Program-made: the position numbers and the translations under genes
Assembly: GCA_963848675.1 (NCBI GenBank)
Contig: CAWKEY010000019.1
Location: 1 to 43,625, forward strand
DNA from: CAWKEY01 sp963848675
GTDB lineage: Bacteria; Pseudomonadota; Gammaproteobacteria; Methylococcales; Methylomonadaceae
Length of the DNA: 43,625 nucleotides
Direction of reading: 5' to 3'
Shown here: piece by piece, positions 1 through 7,567 of the stretch
Position numbering within the stretch: position 1 is the first letter of the stretch
How the letters are laid out: every line of letters begins with the position of its first letter
Notes under the pieces: model-generated
Seen by the model: the letters and a program-made list of their open reading frames with translations, nothing else
Databases searched by the model: none
What the model was told of the DNA's origin: nothing

Positions 1-8
1 TTGCATAA

Positions 9-247
9 GTATCTACACAAGTGTTGTGGCTCCTTCTCCAGAGGGAGAAGGCTGGGATGAGGGGAAAATAACTGGTTGGTTTTATTCTCCTCACCCCAAC
101 CCAATGTTTCCGGGCTGTCCTGCCCGGAACCCTGCTGGCGCTCTTCGCGCGACCAAAACCGCTCCCGGCGGATTTGTCCAGCAGGAGAGAGAGTTTGTGG
201 TTGGTGCAACCCCTTGTTTTTATTCCGCAGAAAAGTTGTGTAGATAC
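9..247. repeat. MITE-like element, copy 1
   Basis: A 239-bp element bounded by perfect 12-bp inverted repeats, GTATCTACACAA at 9-20 and TTGTGTAGATAC at 236-247. The interior holds several short hairpins: CCTTCTCC/GGAGAAGG near 31-50 and TTCCGGGC/GCCCGGAA near 108-130. It has no coding capacity that looks real. A second copy lies at 3118-3359 with very similar interior sequence. The ends suggest a non-autonomous transposable element; no transposase is present to assign a family. Confidence 0.7.
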
Positions 248-644
248 CGGTGGTCGTATTGGCAGGCATCGAGCGCTCCCGTGAAGACAGGCTCATTTCA
301 TTTTCCATGTTCATAGCTGTTAAGAAATTGTCAAGAAGGTAATATCTAATGCAGTTATTCAGCGCGAAGCACAAATTTCCACTCCAGCAGGAGGAGTGAG
401 CCCTCTTCCTCCGGAGAGGGCTAGCACTGCTTAAGTCAACAGCATTGCCCCGGGAAAATTCAAACACCCTCAGATCACACAATCACTATAGGGCTATCGG
501 CTCCTTCGGAACCGATACGGGACTATTATCAACGAGGCGTCGGCTAATGACAAGGTCAGCGGTCCGCCATGATGCCTAATCTGCTTTTCATGGGTTCGCG
601 CAATTTCCCGAAGCACACTGACCCCGCTAATCACGTTCTTCCAC
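248..644. other. Non-coding region downstream of the GH5 gene
   Basis: No convincing gene. Two hairpins are visible: GCCCTCT/GAGAGGGC at 400-421, and ATCGG...CCGAT at 496-516, the latter about 130 bp past the minus-strand GH5 stop codon. Neither is followed by a T-run on the minus strand, so neither is called a terminator. The minus-strand open frame here is out of frame with the GH5 gene and has no domain signal. Confidence 0.5.
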
Positions 645-2465
645 TCAGTCGATGGCAGCAGGAGGACTGAATAACCGACATTGCGGTACCAATTCTCTTT
701 TAAGCTGATTGCTTGCCCAATACAGAGACATTTTGGCATTTCCATCCCACTCCATGTATTCCACTTGAATGGCATGTTTTACACCAGCCGTGAGCTGGAC
801 TTTGCCGATTGCCCATCCTTTGGCGAAAGCACGCCAATTGTCTATGACCAGATTACCATCGATCAATACCCTGGCAAAATCATCGCTGTCGGTATAAAAG
901 GTGTACTCGCCATCAAATTGCGGTTCAATTTCGCCTTGCCACGCAACCACAAAGTGGTCCTTGAGTGCCGTCGGGTCTGTAGGATCGGGCGAACCGGCGC
1001 CCCAGTTGAAGTTGATCTGCGCATCGGTCCTGACCAGGCCTTGCCAAGCCCCGGTGTCATTGGGATCAAAGTATTCTCCCAGCAGTCCATCGCCGTTGGA
1101 ACAGATTCCTGGATTCGGATTCGTGGTCACGGTGACCGGGGCCGAGTAAGAAATGGCGTCAGAAGTGCTATATGCACCGACCCGGATTTGGTAGGTCGTG
1201 TCATAGTTCAAACCGGTATCGCGTTGACTGTTCAACGAGTAAATAAATTCGCCACCAGCCCCAATGGTGGTTTTAACGGTGTTCGGGCCGACCACTTTTA
1301 CTAAGCGCCAGCTCTTGCTTGGCTCGTCCCAAATTTCTATATCAAAGTTCTTTTCGTTGGATGATCTGTCAGTCCAGGATAGACCGATCTCCACACCCTG
1401 GGTTGCAACCGCCTTCAGATTGGCAGGCGCCCTGGGCGCCGCGGTTACAACTGGTCTGCCCGCGCAGGTCCGGGTATTCAAATAGTTTGTGCGTTTTGAC
1501 GTTGCGCTAATGCCAAAGGGGCTAGTAGAAACAACCTCCTCACCCACGTTTGCCCAATTGCCATATGTACCATCGACGGTCAGCGCGTGTTGATCCGGCA
1601 CACTGCCTGATGACCACCACCACCACAACCAGCCGACATTCTTCTCTGCGGCATACTGCATCAGATACCGGAAATCAACATCCCCTGCCTCATTCTGGGT
1701 GGCTCCGACACTGGATATCTCTCCAATCAGCAACGGTATCCTGTTATTGACGGCTGAATCAATAGCTGTCTTGTAGCGTGACTGCGGTTGCCCCACATCC
1801 CAGGGATGCCAACTGAACAACAACTTATGATCTGGATCGTTGGCAATGAGATACTGAGCGTTTTGGAGAATATAGCTTTCATCGCGCCCATAGCCGGCGG
1901 CATCGATCACCAGAGGCATATGCAGCCCAGCCTTGCGGATTTTCCGGATGGCCTGGAGATAGCCTTGCCGGAAGTCCGCTTGCGTCACATCACCAGCGCC
2001 AGCTTCATTGGCAATATTCAGCAGGATCATGTCCTCATATTGTCTAAGAACGGCTACCATTTCTGGCTGTGTCCAAAAATCGACCGCGAATGGAAGCCGC
2101 TCCCAAGATCCGGTCGCATCCCAAATGGATGGGATGGCGAGCATATGATTGTCCGCCGCTTTTTGTAGCGCAGTTTTTACCGCATGAGGATCGCTTTTGT
2201 TGAACATCCAGCGAAACGTCAGGCGCACCGTATTTGCCCCGGTTTTGGTTACCTCACTGAGGCTCTTAGCGGTTGGATCTGAAGGGAATGCAATGCCGGC
2301 GTTAACCCCGCGCACAACCAGGGACTGTCCACAGGGATCAAGAAGCGTAGCGCGGCTCGTTTTAAAAGGCTCAGCATCCGCAGGTTGAATGGACGCCGCC
2401 CCAAACAGGACTAAGAAAATGCTTTGCCGGAAAACAGCAGCGTTAAAAAGTTTTATTTTTAGCAT
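645..2465 (-). CDS. Secreted GH5-like glycoside hydrolase with FnIII and PA14 domains
   Basis: A 606-aa exported enzyme predicted to cleave a beta-linked polysaccharide, perhaps the EPS made by the neighbouring locus. The start at 2465 is preceded by AGGTGG at good spacing; an in-frame start at 2504 is less likely. A signal peptide covers about residues 1-31. The GH5-type barrel (about 35-330) has the acid/base in LLNIANEAG (E154), a conserved SWHPW histidine (H220) and the nucleophile in LLIGEISS (E249). A fibronectin-III-like segment (about 345-450) and a PA14 domain (about 457-590, carbohydrate-binding in many secreted enzymes) follow. It is divergent from the array at 2773-4301 and has a perfect palindrome just upstream. 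The family call is strong; the substrate is unknown. Confidence 0.88.
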   Translation of the reverse strand: MLKIKLFNAAVFRQSIFLVLFGAASIQPADAEPFKTSRATLLDPCGQSLVVRGVNAGIAFPSDPTAKSLSEVTKTGANTVRLTFRWMFNKSDPHAVKTALQKAADNHMLAIPSIWDATGSWERLPFAVDFWTQPEMVAVLRQYEDMILLNIANEAGAGDVTQADFRQGYLQAIRKIRKAGLHMPLVIDAAGYGRDESYILQNAQYLIANDPDHKLLFSWHPWDVGQPQSRYKTAIDSAVNNRIPLLIGEISSVGATQNEAGDVDFRYLMQYAAEKNVGWLWWWWSSGSVPDQHALTVDGTYGNWANVGEEVVSTSPFGISATSKRTNYLNTRTCAGRPVVTAAPRAPANLKAVATQGVEIGLSWTDRSSNEKNFDIEIWDEPSKSWRLVKVVGPNTVKTTIGAGGEFIYSLNSQRDTGLNYDTTYQIRVGAYSTSDAISYSAPVTVTTNPNPGICSNGDGLLGEYFDPNDTGAWQGLVRTDAQINFNWGAGSPDPTDPTALKDHFVVAWQGEIEPQFDGEYTFYTDSDDFARVLIDGNLVIDNWRAFAKGWAIGKVQLTAGVKHAIQVEYMEWDGNAKMSLYWASNQLKRELVPQCRLFSPPAAID

Positions 2466-2494
2466 GGGACCACCTGGATTGTATTTATTTGGTA

Positions 2495-2522
2495 ATAACG
2501 TCACGCCATACTGTGACGTTAT
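2495..2522. promoter_or_regulatory. Palindromic operator candidate upstream of the GH5 gene
   Basis: ATAACGTCAC (2495-2504) and GTGACGTTAT (2513-2522) form a perfect 10-bp inverted repeat with an 8-nt spacer, about 30 bp before the GH5 start codon. It fits a dimeric regulator site or a 5'-UTR hairpin. The cognate factor cannot be named. A second weaker hairpin, TTTAAGG/CCTTAAA, lies at 2660-2681. The rest of 2523-2772 shows no gene and presumably holds the GH5 promoter. Confidence 0.5.
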
Positions 2523-2772
2523 CTACTATTAGGGTGACATTCGTCTGCAACATATATCCATTTATTTGTTAGCATTAGGCCGAGCAATATTAAGCAATAA
2601 ATATACCATTAATATTCACTTAAAAATTTCAGCATCTCGGTAATTTTGCCAGATAAAAATTTAAGGTATCATTGCCTTAAACCGTGCCCACCATGACTGG
2701 CCTTGCCAAGACGTTATCACCACGACGATTGATACTGTCAAGCGCAGACAACAACCAGGCAAAATCCTGTTT

Positions 2773-3110
2773 AAAAAGGCTGCATTAGGCTGGGTTGAAA
2801 AAGGATGAGATGCCTGAACGATCGCAAAATGTTTTGGAATTCGAGAGCCTTGAATGTTTGGCGCCGGATTTCACTGCGGCAAATGCCCTACTTTTTTGCA
2901 AATATTGTGTGATATGACCTAATCGGTTCTTTTAAGTTTCGAGCAGGTTACGCCGCAGACCTGACAATACGCCATATCTGAGTTTTTGGCACTAATTTTG
3001 CTTATATTTTAACCGGGCTAGTTTGATAGTGTCGGGCATGGACAACCGCCTGGCAAGATCTTAAGAGGGCCTCGAAAAATTCAAATAGTCCGCCTCCCTT
3101 CACACACTAA
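2773..3110 (+). repeat. Repeat A, copy 1, with a sigma-54-like promoter
   Basis: A unit of about 336 bp, nearly identical to 3682-4016. It contains a full sigma-54 consensus match at 2987-3002, then the word TGTCGGGCAT 28 nt further on. Its 5' part is recognisably a diverged relative of repeat B (shared ATGCCTGAACGA, similar TTCACTGCGGCA and TGTGATATG blocks in the same order). No coding potential is credible on either strand. Confidence 0.8.
2987..3002 (+). promoter_or_regulatory. Sigma-54-type promoter (repeat A1)
   Basis: TGGCAC-TAATT-TTGCT is an exact match to the RpoN -24/-12 consensus TGGCAC-N5-TTGCW with correct GG-N10-GC spacing. No start codon of a gene lies close downstream in this copy; the MITE copy 2 follows at 3118. 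Confidence 0.65.
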
Positions 3111-3117
3111 GGGCATA

Positions 3118-3359
3118 GGTATCTATGACAAGTACCAGCCCCTTCTCCCTTGAGGGAGAAGGTTGGGATGAGGTGGATATAACTGGTTGATTTTATTCTC
3201 CTCACCCCAACCCAATGTTTCCGGGCTGTCCTGCCCGGAACCCTGCTGGCGCTCTTCGCGCGACCAAATCGGCTACAGGCGGATTTGTCCAGCAGGAGAG
3301 GGAGTTTGTGGTTGGCGCAACCCCTTGTTTTTATTGCGCAGAAAAGTTGTGTAGATGCC
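3118..3359. repeat. MITE-like element, copy 2, inserted in the repeat array
   Basis: Same family as 9-247. Ends are GGTATCTATGACAA and TTGTGTAGATGCC (imperfect inverted repeats). It sits between repeats A1 and B1, whereas A2 and B2 abut directly, so it is an insertion. CACTAAGGGCAT (3105-3116) and CACTAAGAGCAT (3371-3382) flank it as an 11/12 direct repeat and may be a target duplication, although the right one lies 11 nt beyond the inverted repeat. Confidence 0.65.
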
Positions 3360-3380
3360 GATGCTTCCCGCACTAAGAGC

Positions 3381-3656
3381 ATAAAGGAGAGGGGATTTAG
3401 AGACCCACTTAACTTGAAAGAGACTGCGCCAGGCTGTTGATGAAAATAAAAAAGATGCCTGAACGACTGCGAAATGCTTTGAAATATGAGAGTCGCGGGG
3501 GTTTTGCGATTGGCTTCACTGTGGCATATGACACACTTTGTAGTGTGATATGCCTCAATCGGCTCGTTTCGGATTTTGGGTGAAATACGCTTAAATTCAG
3601 CCCAATAGGCAAATCCGCTTAACGGCACTGACTTTGCAAATTTCACTTTAGGTACA
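3381..3656 (+). repeat. Repeat B, copy 1, with a sigma-54-like promoter and upstream palindrome
   Basis: A unit of about 276 bp, nearly identical to 4026-4301. It holds a near-palindrome, GGCATATGACACACT/AGTGTGATATGCC, at 3523-3554, placed like an enhancer-binding-protein site about 70 bp upstream of a -24/-12 element at 3623-3638. It is related to repeat A by block order. The open frame on the minus strand here is not supported by any domain or ribosome site. Confidence 0.8.
3623..3638 (+). promoter_or_regulatory. Sigma-54-type promoter (repeat B1)
   Basis: CGGCAC-TGACT-TTGCA differs from the RpoN consensus only at the first base and keeps the essential GG-N10-GC. The palindrome at 3523-3554 lies upstream at a distance normal for an activator site. 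Confidence 0.55.
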
Positions 3657-3681
3657 TTCCTTTGCTTGCGTAACATCAGTA

Positions 3682-4016
3682 AAAAAGGCTGCATTAGGCT
3701 GGGTTGAAAAAGGATGAGATGCCTGGACGATCGCAAAATGTTTTGGAATTCGAGAGCCCTGAATGTTTGGCGCCGGATTTCACTGCGGCAAATGCCCTAC
3801 TTTTTTGCAAAAATTGTGTGATATGACCTAATCGGTTCTTTTAAGTTTCGAGCAGTTTACGCCGCAGACCTGACAATACGCCATATCTGAGTTTTTGGCA
3901 CTAATTTTGCCTATATTTAACTGGGCTAGTTTGATAGTGTCGGGCATGGACAATCAACTGGCAAGATATTAAGAGGACCTCGAAAAATTCAAATAGTCCT
4001 GCTCCCTTCACACACT
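3682..4016 (+). repeat. Repeat A, copy 2
   Basis: Nearly identical to 2773-3110, starting at the shared AAAAAGGCTGCATTAGGCTG and ending near CTTCACACACT. It contains TGGCAC-TAATT-TTGCC at 3896-3911 (sigma-54-like, one deviation at the last base) and TGTCGGGCAT at 3938-3947. It runs directly into repeat B2 with no MITE between them. Confidence 0.8.
3896..3911 (+). promoter_or_regulatory. Sigma-54-type promoter (repeat A2)
   Basis: TGGCAC-TAATT-TTGCC keeps both invariant elements (GG and GC at 10-nt spacing) of an RpoN promoter. Only the last consensus position differs. Confidence 0.55.
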
Positions 4017-4025
4017 GAGGGGGGT

Positions 4026-4301
4026 ATTAAGGAGAGGGAATTTTTAGAGACCCACTTAACTTGAAAGAGACTGCGCCAGGCTGTTGATGGAAATAAAAAA
4101 GATGCCTGAACGACTGCCAAATGCTTTGAAATATGAGAGTCGCGGGGGTTTTGCGATTGGCTTCACTGCGGCATATGACACACTTTTAGTGTGATATGCC
4201 TCAATCGGCTCGTTTCGAATTTTGGGTGAAATACGCTTAAATCCAGGCCAATAGGCAAATCCGCTTAACGGCACTGATTTTGCGTATATTACTTAGGTAC
4301 A
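4026..4301 (+). repeat. Repeat B, copy 2
   Basis: Nearly identical to 3381-3656. The palindrome is at 4170-4200 (GGCATATGACACACT/AGTGTGATATGCC, loop one base shorter than in copy 1). The -24/-12 element CGGCAC-TGATT-TTGCG is at 4269-4284. This is the array unit nearest the secreted-protein genes at 4622 and 5622. Confidence 0.8.
4269..4284 (+). promoter_or_regulatory. Sigma-54-type promoter (repeat B2), possible promoter of the 4622 gene
   Basis: CGGCAC-TGATT-TTGCG has the invariant GG-N10-GC. It lies about 340 bp before the 4622 start codon today. Removing the MITE at 4370-4583 with one target duplicate would bring it to about 115 bp, a normal promoter distance. Confidence 0.5.
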
Positions 4302-4369
4302 GGTTTGAAGCTCTTAGGTCATTAGGGCATTGATCCGTATCTTCTTAAGGTATCAATGTAGCGCTAGGG

Positions 4370-4583
4370 TAGGTAGTTGAAAATTCAAAATCCAGGTGCT
4401 TCAAGAACATGCACTTTTTGACGCTCTAATGCTCTGCGCTCTTTTTTAAACAGTAGCCCAGATGTGTAAAAAACGCTGTCATTCCGGCACGAATGCCGGG
4501 ATGACAGGCTTCGATACACTTTTAATGTATGAATAATCTATGACCTAACGAGGTTTAGAAAAAGGGAGATTTTCAACTACCTC
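4370..4583. repeat. MITE with 9-bp target-site duplication
   Basis: Perfect 14-bp inverted repeats, AGGTAGTTGAAAAT (4371-4384) and ATTTTCAACTACCT (4569-4582), bound a 214-bp non-coding element. The 9-bp direct repeat GCGCTAGGG flanks it exactly (4361-4369 and 4584-4592), the signature of transposition. The interior contains a REP-like hairpin at 4477-4506 whose arms read TGTCATTCCGGCA and TGCCGGGATGACA. It is unrelated in its ends to the element at 9-247. Confidence 0.8.
4477..4506. repeat. REP-like hairpin inside the MITE
   Basis: Arms TGTCATTCCGGCA and TGCCGGGATGACA around a 4-nt loop form a strong hairpin with one mismatch. This type of 'TGTCATTCCGGC' palindrome is common in bacterial intergenic DNA; here it is carried within the mobile element. 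Confidence 0.7.
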
Positions 4584-4621
4584 GCGCTAGGGACATAAAT
4601 TATAAATTTAGTGAGGGTATT

Positions 4622-5620
4622 ATGATGAAAACCAAGCAATTACGGATGAAAACCAAGCAATTACGTCTTATCGGTCTGGCAGTTTCTCTGGGAATAGCAG
4701 GAAATGCACATGCGGCGCTACTCGGGGATTTACAAAGATACCCGGATGTCACACTGGGCAACACCTATCTGATTTACGACCATGACGCGCTCAAGACCTA
4801 CAACAACGGCAGTTGTAACTCCAGCACAACGGCCAACGGCTGTATCGGTCAGCTGACCCTGGTGTCGTTCAGTTCCACGCTGAACTCGGGCGCATACCCG
4901 GCTCCGACAGTGACGCAGCTCTATGCGGGCGGCGGCGGAAGTGATACTACGCCGGACAAGATGATGACCATCGGCATCCAGTCGTCCGGCCTATCAGGTA
5001 ATATCGGCAAATGGGCATCGAGCACCAACGCCAATGCCAATAAGGTCACCATCACCAACGGCACCACGCCGACCGATGTCGACAAGTTCTCCTGGGGCGG
5101 CAAAGTCAACAATTTCGGCTATCTAGACAACGGCAAGTCATTCGACGGTCGCTGGACCTTCACCAGCGATACCTACACGAACATGCCCGCCAACATGAGC
5201 CAGTTCATCGATAGCGTGCTGACGGCCGCGATGAACGCGCCCGACCCGGATTATAACGGCGGCTTTAAAATCTCCAACAGTGCAGGGTTCGTTTACCGCA
5301 CCTATAACGCCAACGGAACGGTAAAAACCGAATCGACGGTCAACAAACTCAATGCTTTCAAAAGGGACTGGGTGTTTGGGACTAGTGCCTATACTTCAAG
5401 CGTGCAGGCTCTGTTAGCTCCTTTCCTGAACGGACTGTCTGGGACTACGTGTAACAGCTCCACCGCAACCAACTGTAAGAGCTTCATCAGTTCGACTGTC
5501 CTGGCCGACGTGTTCGTACCCATCCCGGCTGCATTCTGGCTGTGGGCCGGCGCGTTAGCTTCCCTCCTGCCGTCCGTAAGACGAATAACAACTAACAATA
5601 ATAATTTCCGGAGTGCCTAA
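4622..5620 (+). CDS. Secreted protein with VPxPA-CTERM-like sorting signal
   Basis: A 332-aa exported protein of unknown function. The start has GAGGG 5 nt upstream. The N terminus contains an in-frame tandem duplication (MKTKQLR twice, a 21-bp repeat at 4625-4645 and 4646-4665) before a signal peptide ending near NAHAALLG. The middle is rich in Ser, Thr, Asn and Gly, as in surface proteins. The C terminus has VPIPAAFWLWAGALASLLP followed by RR, which matches the plan of VPLPA/PEP-CTERM sorting signals (motif, hydrophobic helix, basic tail) handled by exosortases. It is followed after 1 nt by the 5622 gene, so the two are very likely co-transcribed, perhaps from the sigma-54-like array. Confidence 0.8.
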   Translation: MMKTKQLRMKTKQLRLIGLAVSLGIAGNAHAALLGDLQRYPDVTLGNTYLIYDHDALKTYNNGSCNSSTTANGCIGQLTLVSFSSTLNSGAYPAPTVTQLYAGGGGSDTTPDKMMTIGIQSSGLSGNIGKWASSTNANANKVTITNGTTPTDVDKFSWGGKVNNFGYLDNGKSFDGRWTFTSDTYTNMPANMSQFIDSVLTAAMNAPDPDYNGGFKISNSAGFVYRTYNANGTVKTESTVNKLNAFKRDWVFGTSAYTSSVQALLAPFLNGLSGTTCNSSTATNCKSFISSTVLADVFVPIPAAFWLWAGALASLLPSVRRITTNNNNFRSA

Positions 5621-5621
5621 C

Positions 5622-6749
5622 ATGAAACTGCAACATTCAATCCTCGCGCGGTGCCTAGCTGCGGGCGTAGCCATGACACCCATCGCGTCCCAGGCGGCGC
5701 TCCTCGGGCTGACAGCCAATTTGCCGACCATTAATTTTGGTGGCGGCGGCATCATCGATTACGATAATGATACCGGTACTGTCACCATTTCAGGTGATCC
5801 TGCCGCTGTGTTCTCCACCAGTCCGTTTATCAGCGGGGAAATACTCGGGACGGGTACGGACGACGTGAAAGACATCACCATCAAGTTTGTAGTCGACAGC
5901 AGCGGCAATTTTGTCTCGGGCGTGGGCGGGTCGACCGATCCGGATTTGATGATTACCGGTTCAATCGATACGGATGGTAATGGCTCACCCGATTATAACG
6001 GTACCTTGCTGACCGCCGAAGTGACGCAGTTCGGTTGGCTGAATGGCGCATCGGGTGAGGGTGATAGCTTCGACTTACGCTTGAATGCGATCGGCGGCAG
6101 CTTGGCTTATCTTTACACCGGTCAGGATCTAGCTGTCACGGTGATCAGCGAAGTCAGCACCGAGTACACTTCACCTTTCAGCGGCAATTTCAGCGATAAT
6201 TGGAAGGGTCAGGCCAAGGGTGTCGTCGGTTCGGCTGAACCCATATCGAGCGGTGGATGTCATTTGCATCTCAAGGCCCAATGCTCTGTGGCAGGTGGTC
6301 CATTCAAGGATAAGTGCCGGATCAAGAAAACGCGCTCACCGAAACACTGGGAGCGTTGTGAGTACTCCCATAGCGGTCACCAGTTCAAACATTCCAAGTA
6401 CGGAATGCATGGCGATCCGATTCCGAACTGGGCAGCCAACTATCCATCCACTCCTGTGACCTTTAAATATACTGTAAAAAACAAGGGGGCAAATCCGGTT
6501 TCCGATCTTTTGATCGAAGACTCATTTGACACGCCGGTCACCGGCTATCCGACAACATTAGACCCTGAAGCGACATTCAGTGTCACGCGTACAGAAAATC
6601 TTCACGAAGATTTCGAGAATGTCGTGAAGGTGGTGGGATCGGGTGGTGGAGAGATGTGCGGTGATCATGATATCGTGGTGATCAAGGATAAACTCCGCGA
6701 TCGGAAGAAATATGATGATGACGACTTCAGGGACAAGGGTAATAATTAA
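5622..6749 (+). CDS. Secreted protein with C-terminal DUF11/CARDB-like domain
   Basis: A 375-aa exported protein. The ATG at 5622 follows CGGAG by 8 nt and begins 1 nt after the previous stop; an upstream in-frame GTG at 5613 overlaps that gene and is not needed. The signal peptide ends near ASQAALLG, which resembles the start of the mature 4622 protein (AALLGDL versus AALLGLT). Residues about 205-265 form a Cys/His/Lys-rich stretch (CHLHLKAQC, CRIKK, ERCEYSHSGHQ). Residues about 280-345 (PVTFKYTVKNKGANPVSDL) look like an immunoglobulin-like DUF11 repeat. The end is highly charged (KKYDDDDFRDK) and lacks a sorting signal. Function unknown. Confidence 0.75.
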   Translation: MKLQHSILARCLAAGVAMTPIASQAALLGLTANLPTINFGGGGIIDYDNDTGTVTISGDPAAVFSTSPFISGEILGTGTDDVKDITIKFVVDSSGNFVSGVGGSTDPDLMITGSIDTDGNGSPDYNGTLLTAEVTQFGWLNGASGEGDSFDLRLNAIGGSLAYLYTGQDLAVTVISEVSTEYTSPFSGNFSDNWKGQAKGVVGSAEPISSGGCHLHLKAQCSVAGGPFKDKCRIKKTRSPKHWERCEYSHSGHQFKHSKYGMHGDPIPNWAANYPSTPVTFKYTVKNKGANPVSDLLIEDSFDTPVTGYPTTLDPEATFSVTRTENLHEDFENVVKVVGSGGGEMCGDHDIVVIKDKLRDRKKYDDDDFRDKGNN

Positions 6750-6886
6750 GACGCCTTTTAACTAACAACCTGGATCGTTGAAAATGTGAAATGGCGAATG
6801 ATGATATTTTTACGATATTAGTAATATGGCATTTACGTTTGACCTAAGGGGCCGCCAAGTGCAAAGGTGTTACTTTAATCATCGCT

Positions 6887-6933
6887 CAACTAGGTCGTTT
6901 ACCAGCAGCAATATATACTAAACGACCTAGTTG
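6887..6933. promoter_or_regulatory. 15-bp inverted repeat before the EPS operon
   Basis: CAACTAGGTCGTTTA (6887-6901) and TAAACGACCTAGTTG (6919-6933) are perfect inverted repeats around a 17-nt AT-rich spacer (AGCAATATATAC). They lie 33 bp before the first EPS gene start. A large operator or an mRNA leader hairpin controlling the EPS operon is likely. It is not followed by a T-run. Confidence 0.55.
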
Positions 6934-6966
6934 TTTACAATCTTTAAAAAGGTTTATAGTTATAAA

Positions 6967-7551
6967 ATGAGAATCGGCAATTTCTTTTTGATCTCAGTAC
7001 GATACCGGGCAATTGCCCTAGCGCTCTTTATTGGGCTAATCATCAACCCATCATTCGCCGCTGATGAGGGTTATCTGATCAACAAGGGAGACAAATTAAG
7101 GATAGATGTTTGGCAGGAAGAGAATCTGCAAAGAGAACTCATGGTTTCGCCGGATGGAACGATCTCTTTCCCGCTGGTCGGCAACATTCCTGCTGCCGGG
7201 AAAACCACAGCCGAATTGAAGGCACTATTACGGGAGCGTCTTGCGGAATTCATCCCTGAACCAGAGGTTAATGTCTCCCTCCTGACCGTGGAAGGGAATG
7301 CGATCTACATCATCGGTGAAGTCATACGACCAGGTCCTTACGTCATGCAGAAACATTTGGACGTGATGCAGGCATTAAGCATGGCCGGCGGCCTAACACA
7401 ATTCGCAGCAAAAAATGATATCCACGTCGTGCGGCGCGCCGCAGACGGCCGCTCCACGTCGATACCCTTCCGTTATGACGATGTAGAGGATGGCGACGAC
7501 CTGGACGCCAATATCCTGCTGCAAAGCGGCGACACCGTGATTGTCCCTTGA
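6967..7551 (+). CDS. Polysaccharide export protein (Wza/EpsE-like, SLBB)
   Basis: A 194-aa outer-membrane/periplasmic protein forming part of the export channel for EPS. It has a signal peptide to about residue 32 (LIINPSFAADEG), then a Poly_export domain (YLINKGDKLRIDVWQEENLQ; VSPDGTISFPLVGNI) and an SLBB-like domain (IYIIGEVIRPGPYVM; VMQALSMAGGLTQFA), ending in GDTVIVP. The short form without a long C terminus matches EpsE of exosortase-associated EPS clusters rather than full Wza. The ATG at 6967 is chosen because it precedes the signal peptide; an in-frame TTG at 6931 falls inside the inverted repeat. No lipobox cysteine is seen. First gene of the EPS operon. Confidence 0.9.
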   Translation: MRIGNFFLISVRYRAIALALFIGLIINPSFAADEGYLINKGDKLRIDVWQEENLQRELMVSPDGTISFPLVGNIPAAGKTTAELKALLRERLAEFIPEPEVNVSLLTVEGNAIYIIGEVIRPGPYVMQKHLDVMQALSMAGGLTQFAAKNDIHVVRRAADGRSTSIPFRYDDVEDGDDLDANILLQSGDTVIVP

Positions 7552-7567
7552 CGCAGCGAATACCGGG

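Noticed and set aside
26..316. Open frame of 96 codons across the first MITE
   Set aside because: It lies wholly in a repeat with hairpins, has no ribosome site, and its counterpart in the second copy is not open in the same way.
496..516. Hairpin as Rho-independent terminator of the GH5 gene
   Set aside because: No T-run follows on the minus strand, and it lies about 130 bp past the stop.
3107..3736. Minus-strand frame of 209 codons across the repeat array
   Set aside because: It spans parts of three repeat units and the MITE, has no domain signal, and the related frame in B2 is truncated; a by-product of repeat composition.
6827..6842. TGGCAT-TTACG-TTTGA as a sigma-54 promoter for the EPS operon
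   Set aside because: The invariant GC of the -12 element is missing, so the match is not acceptable.
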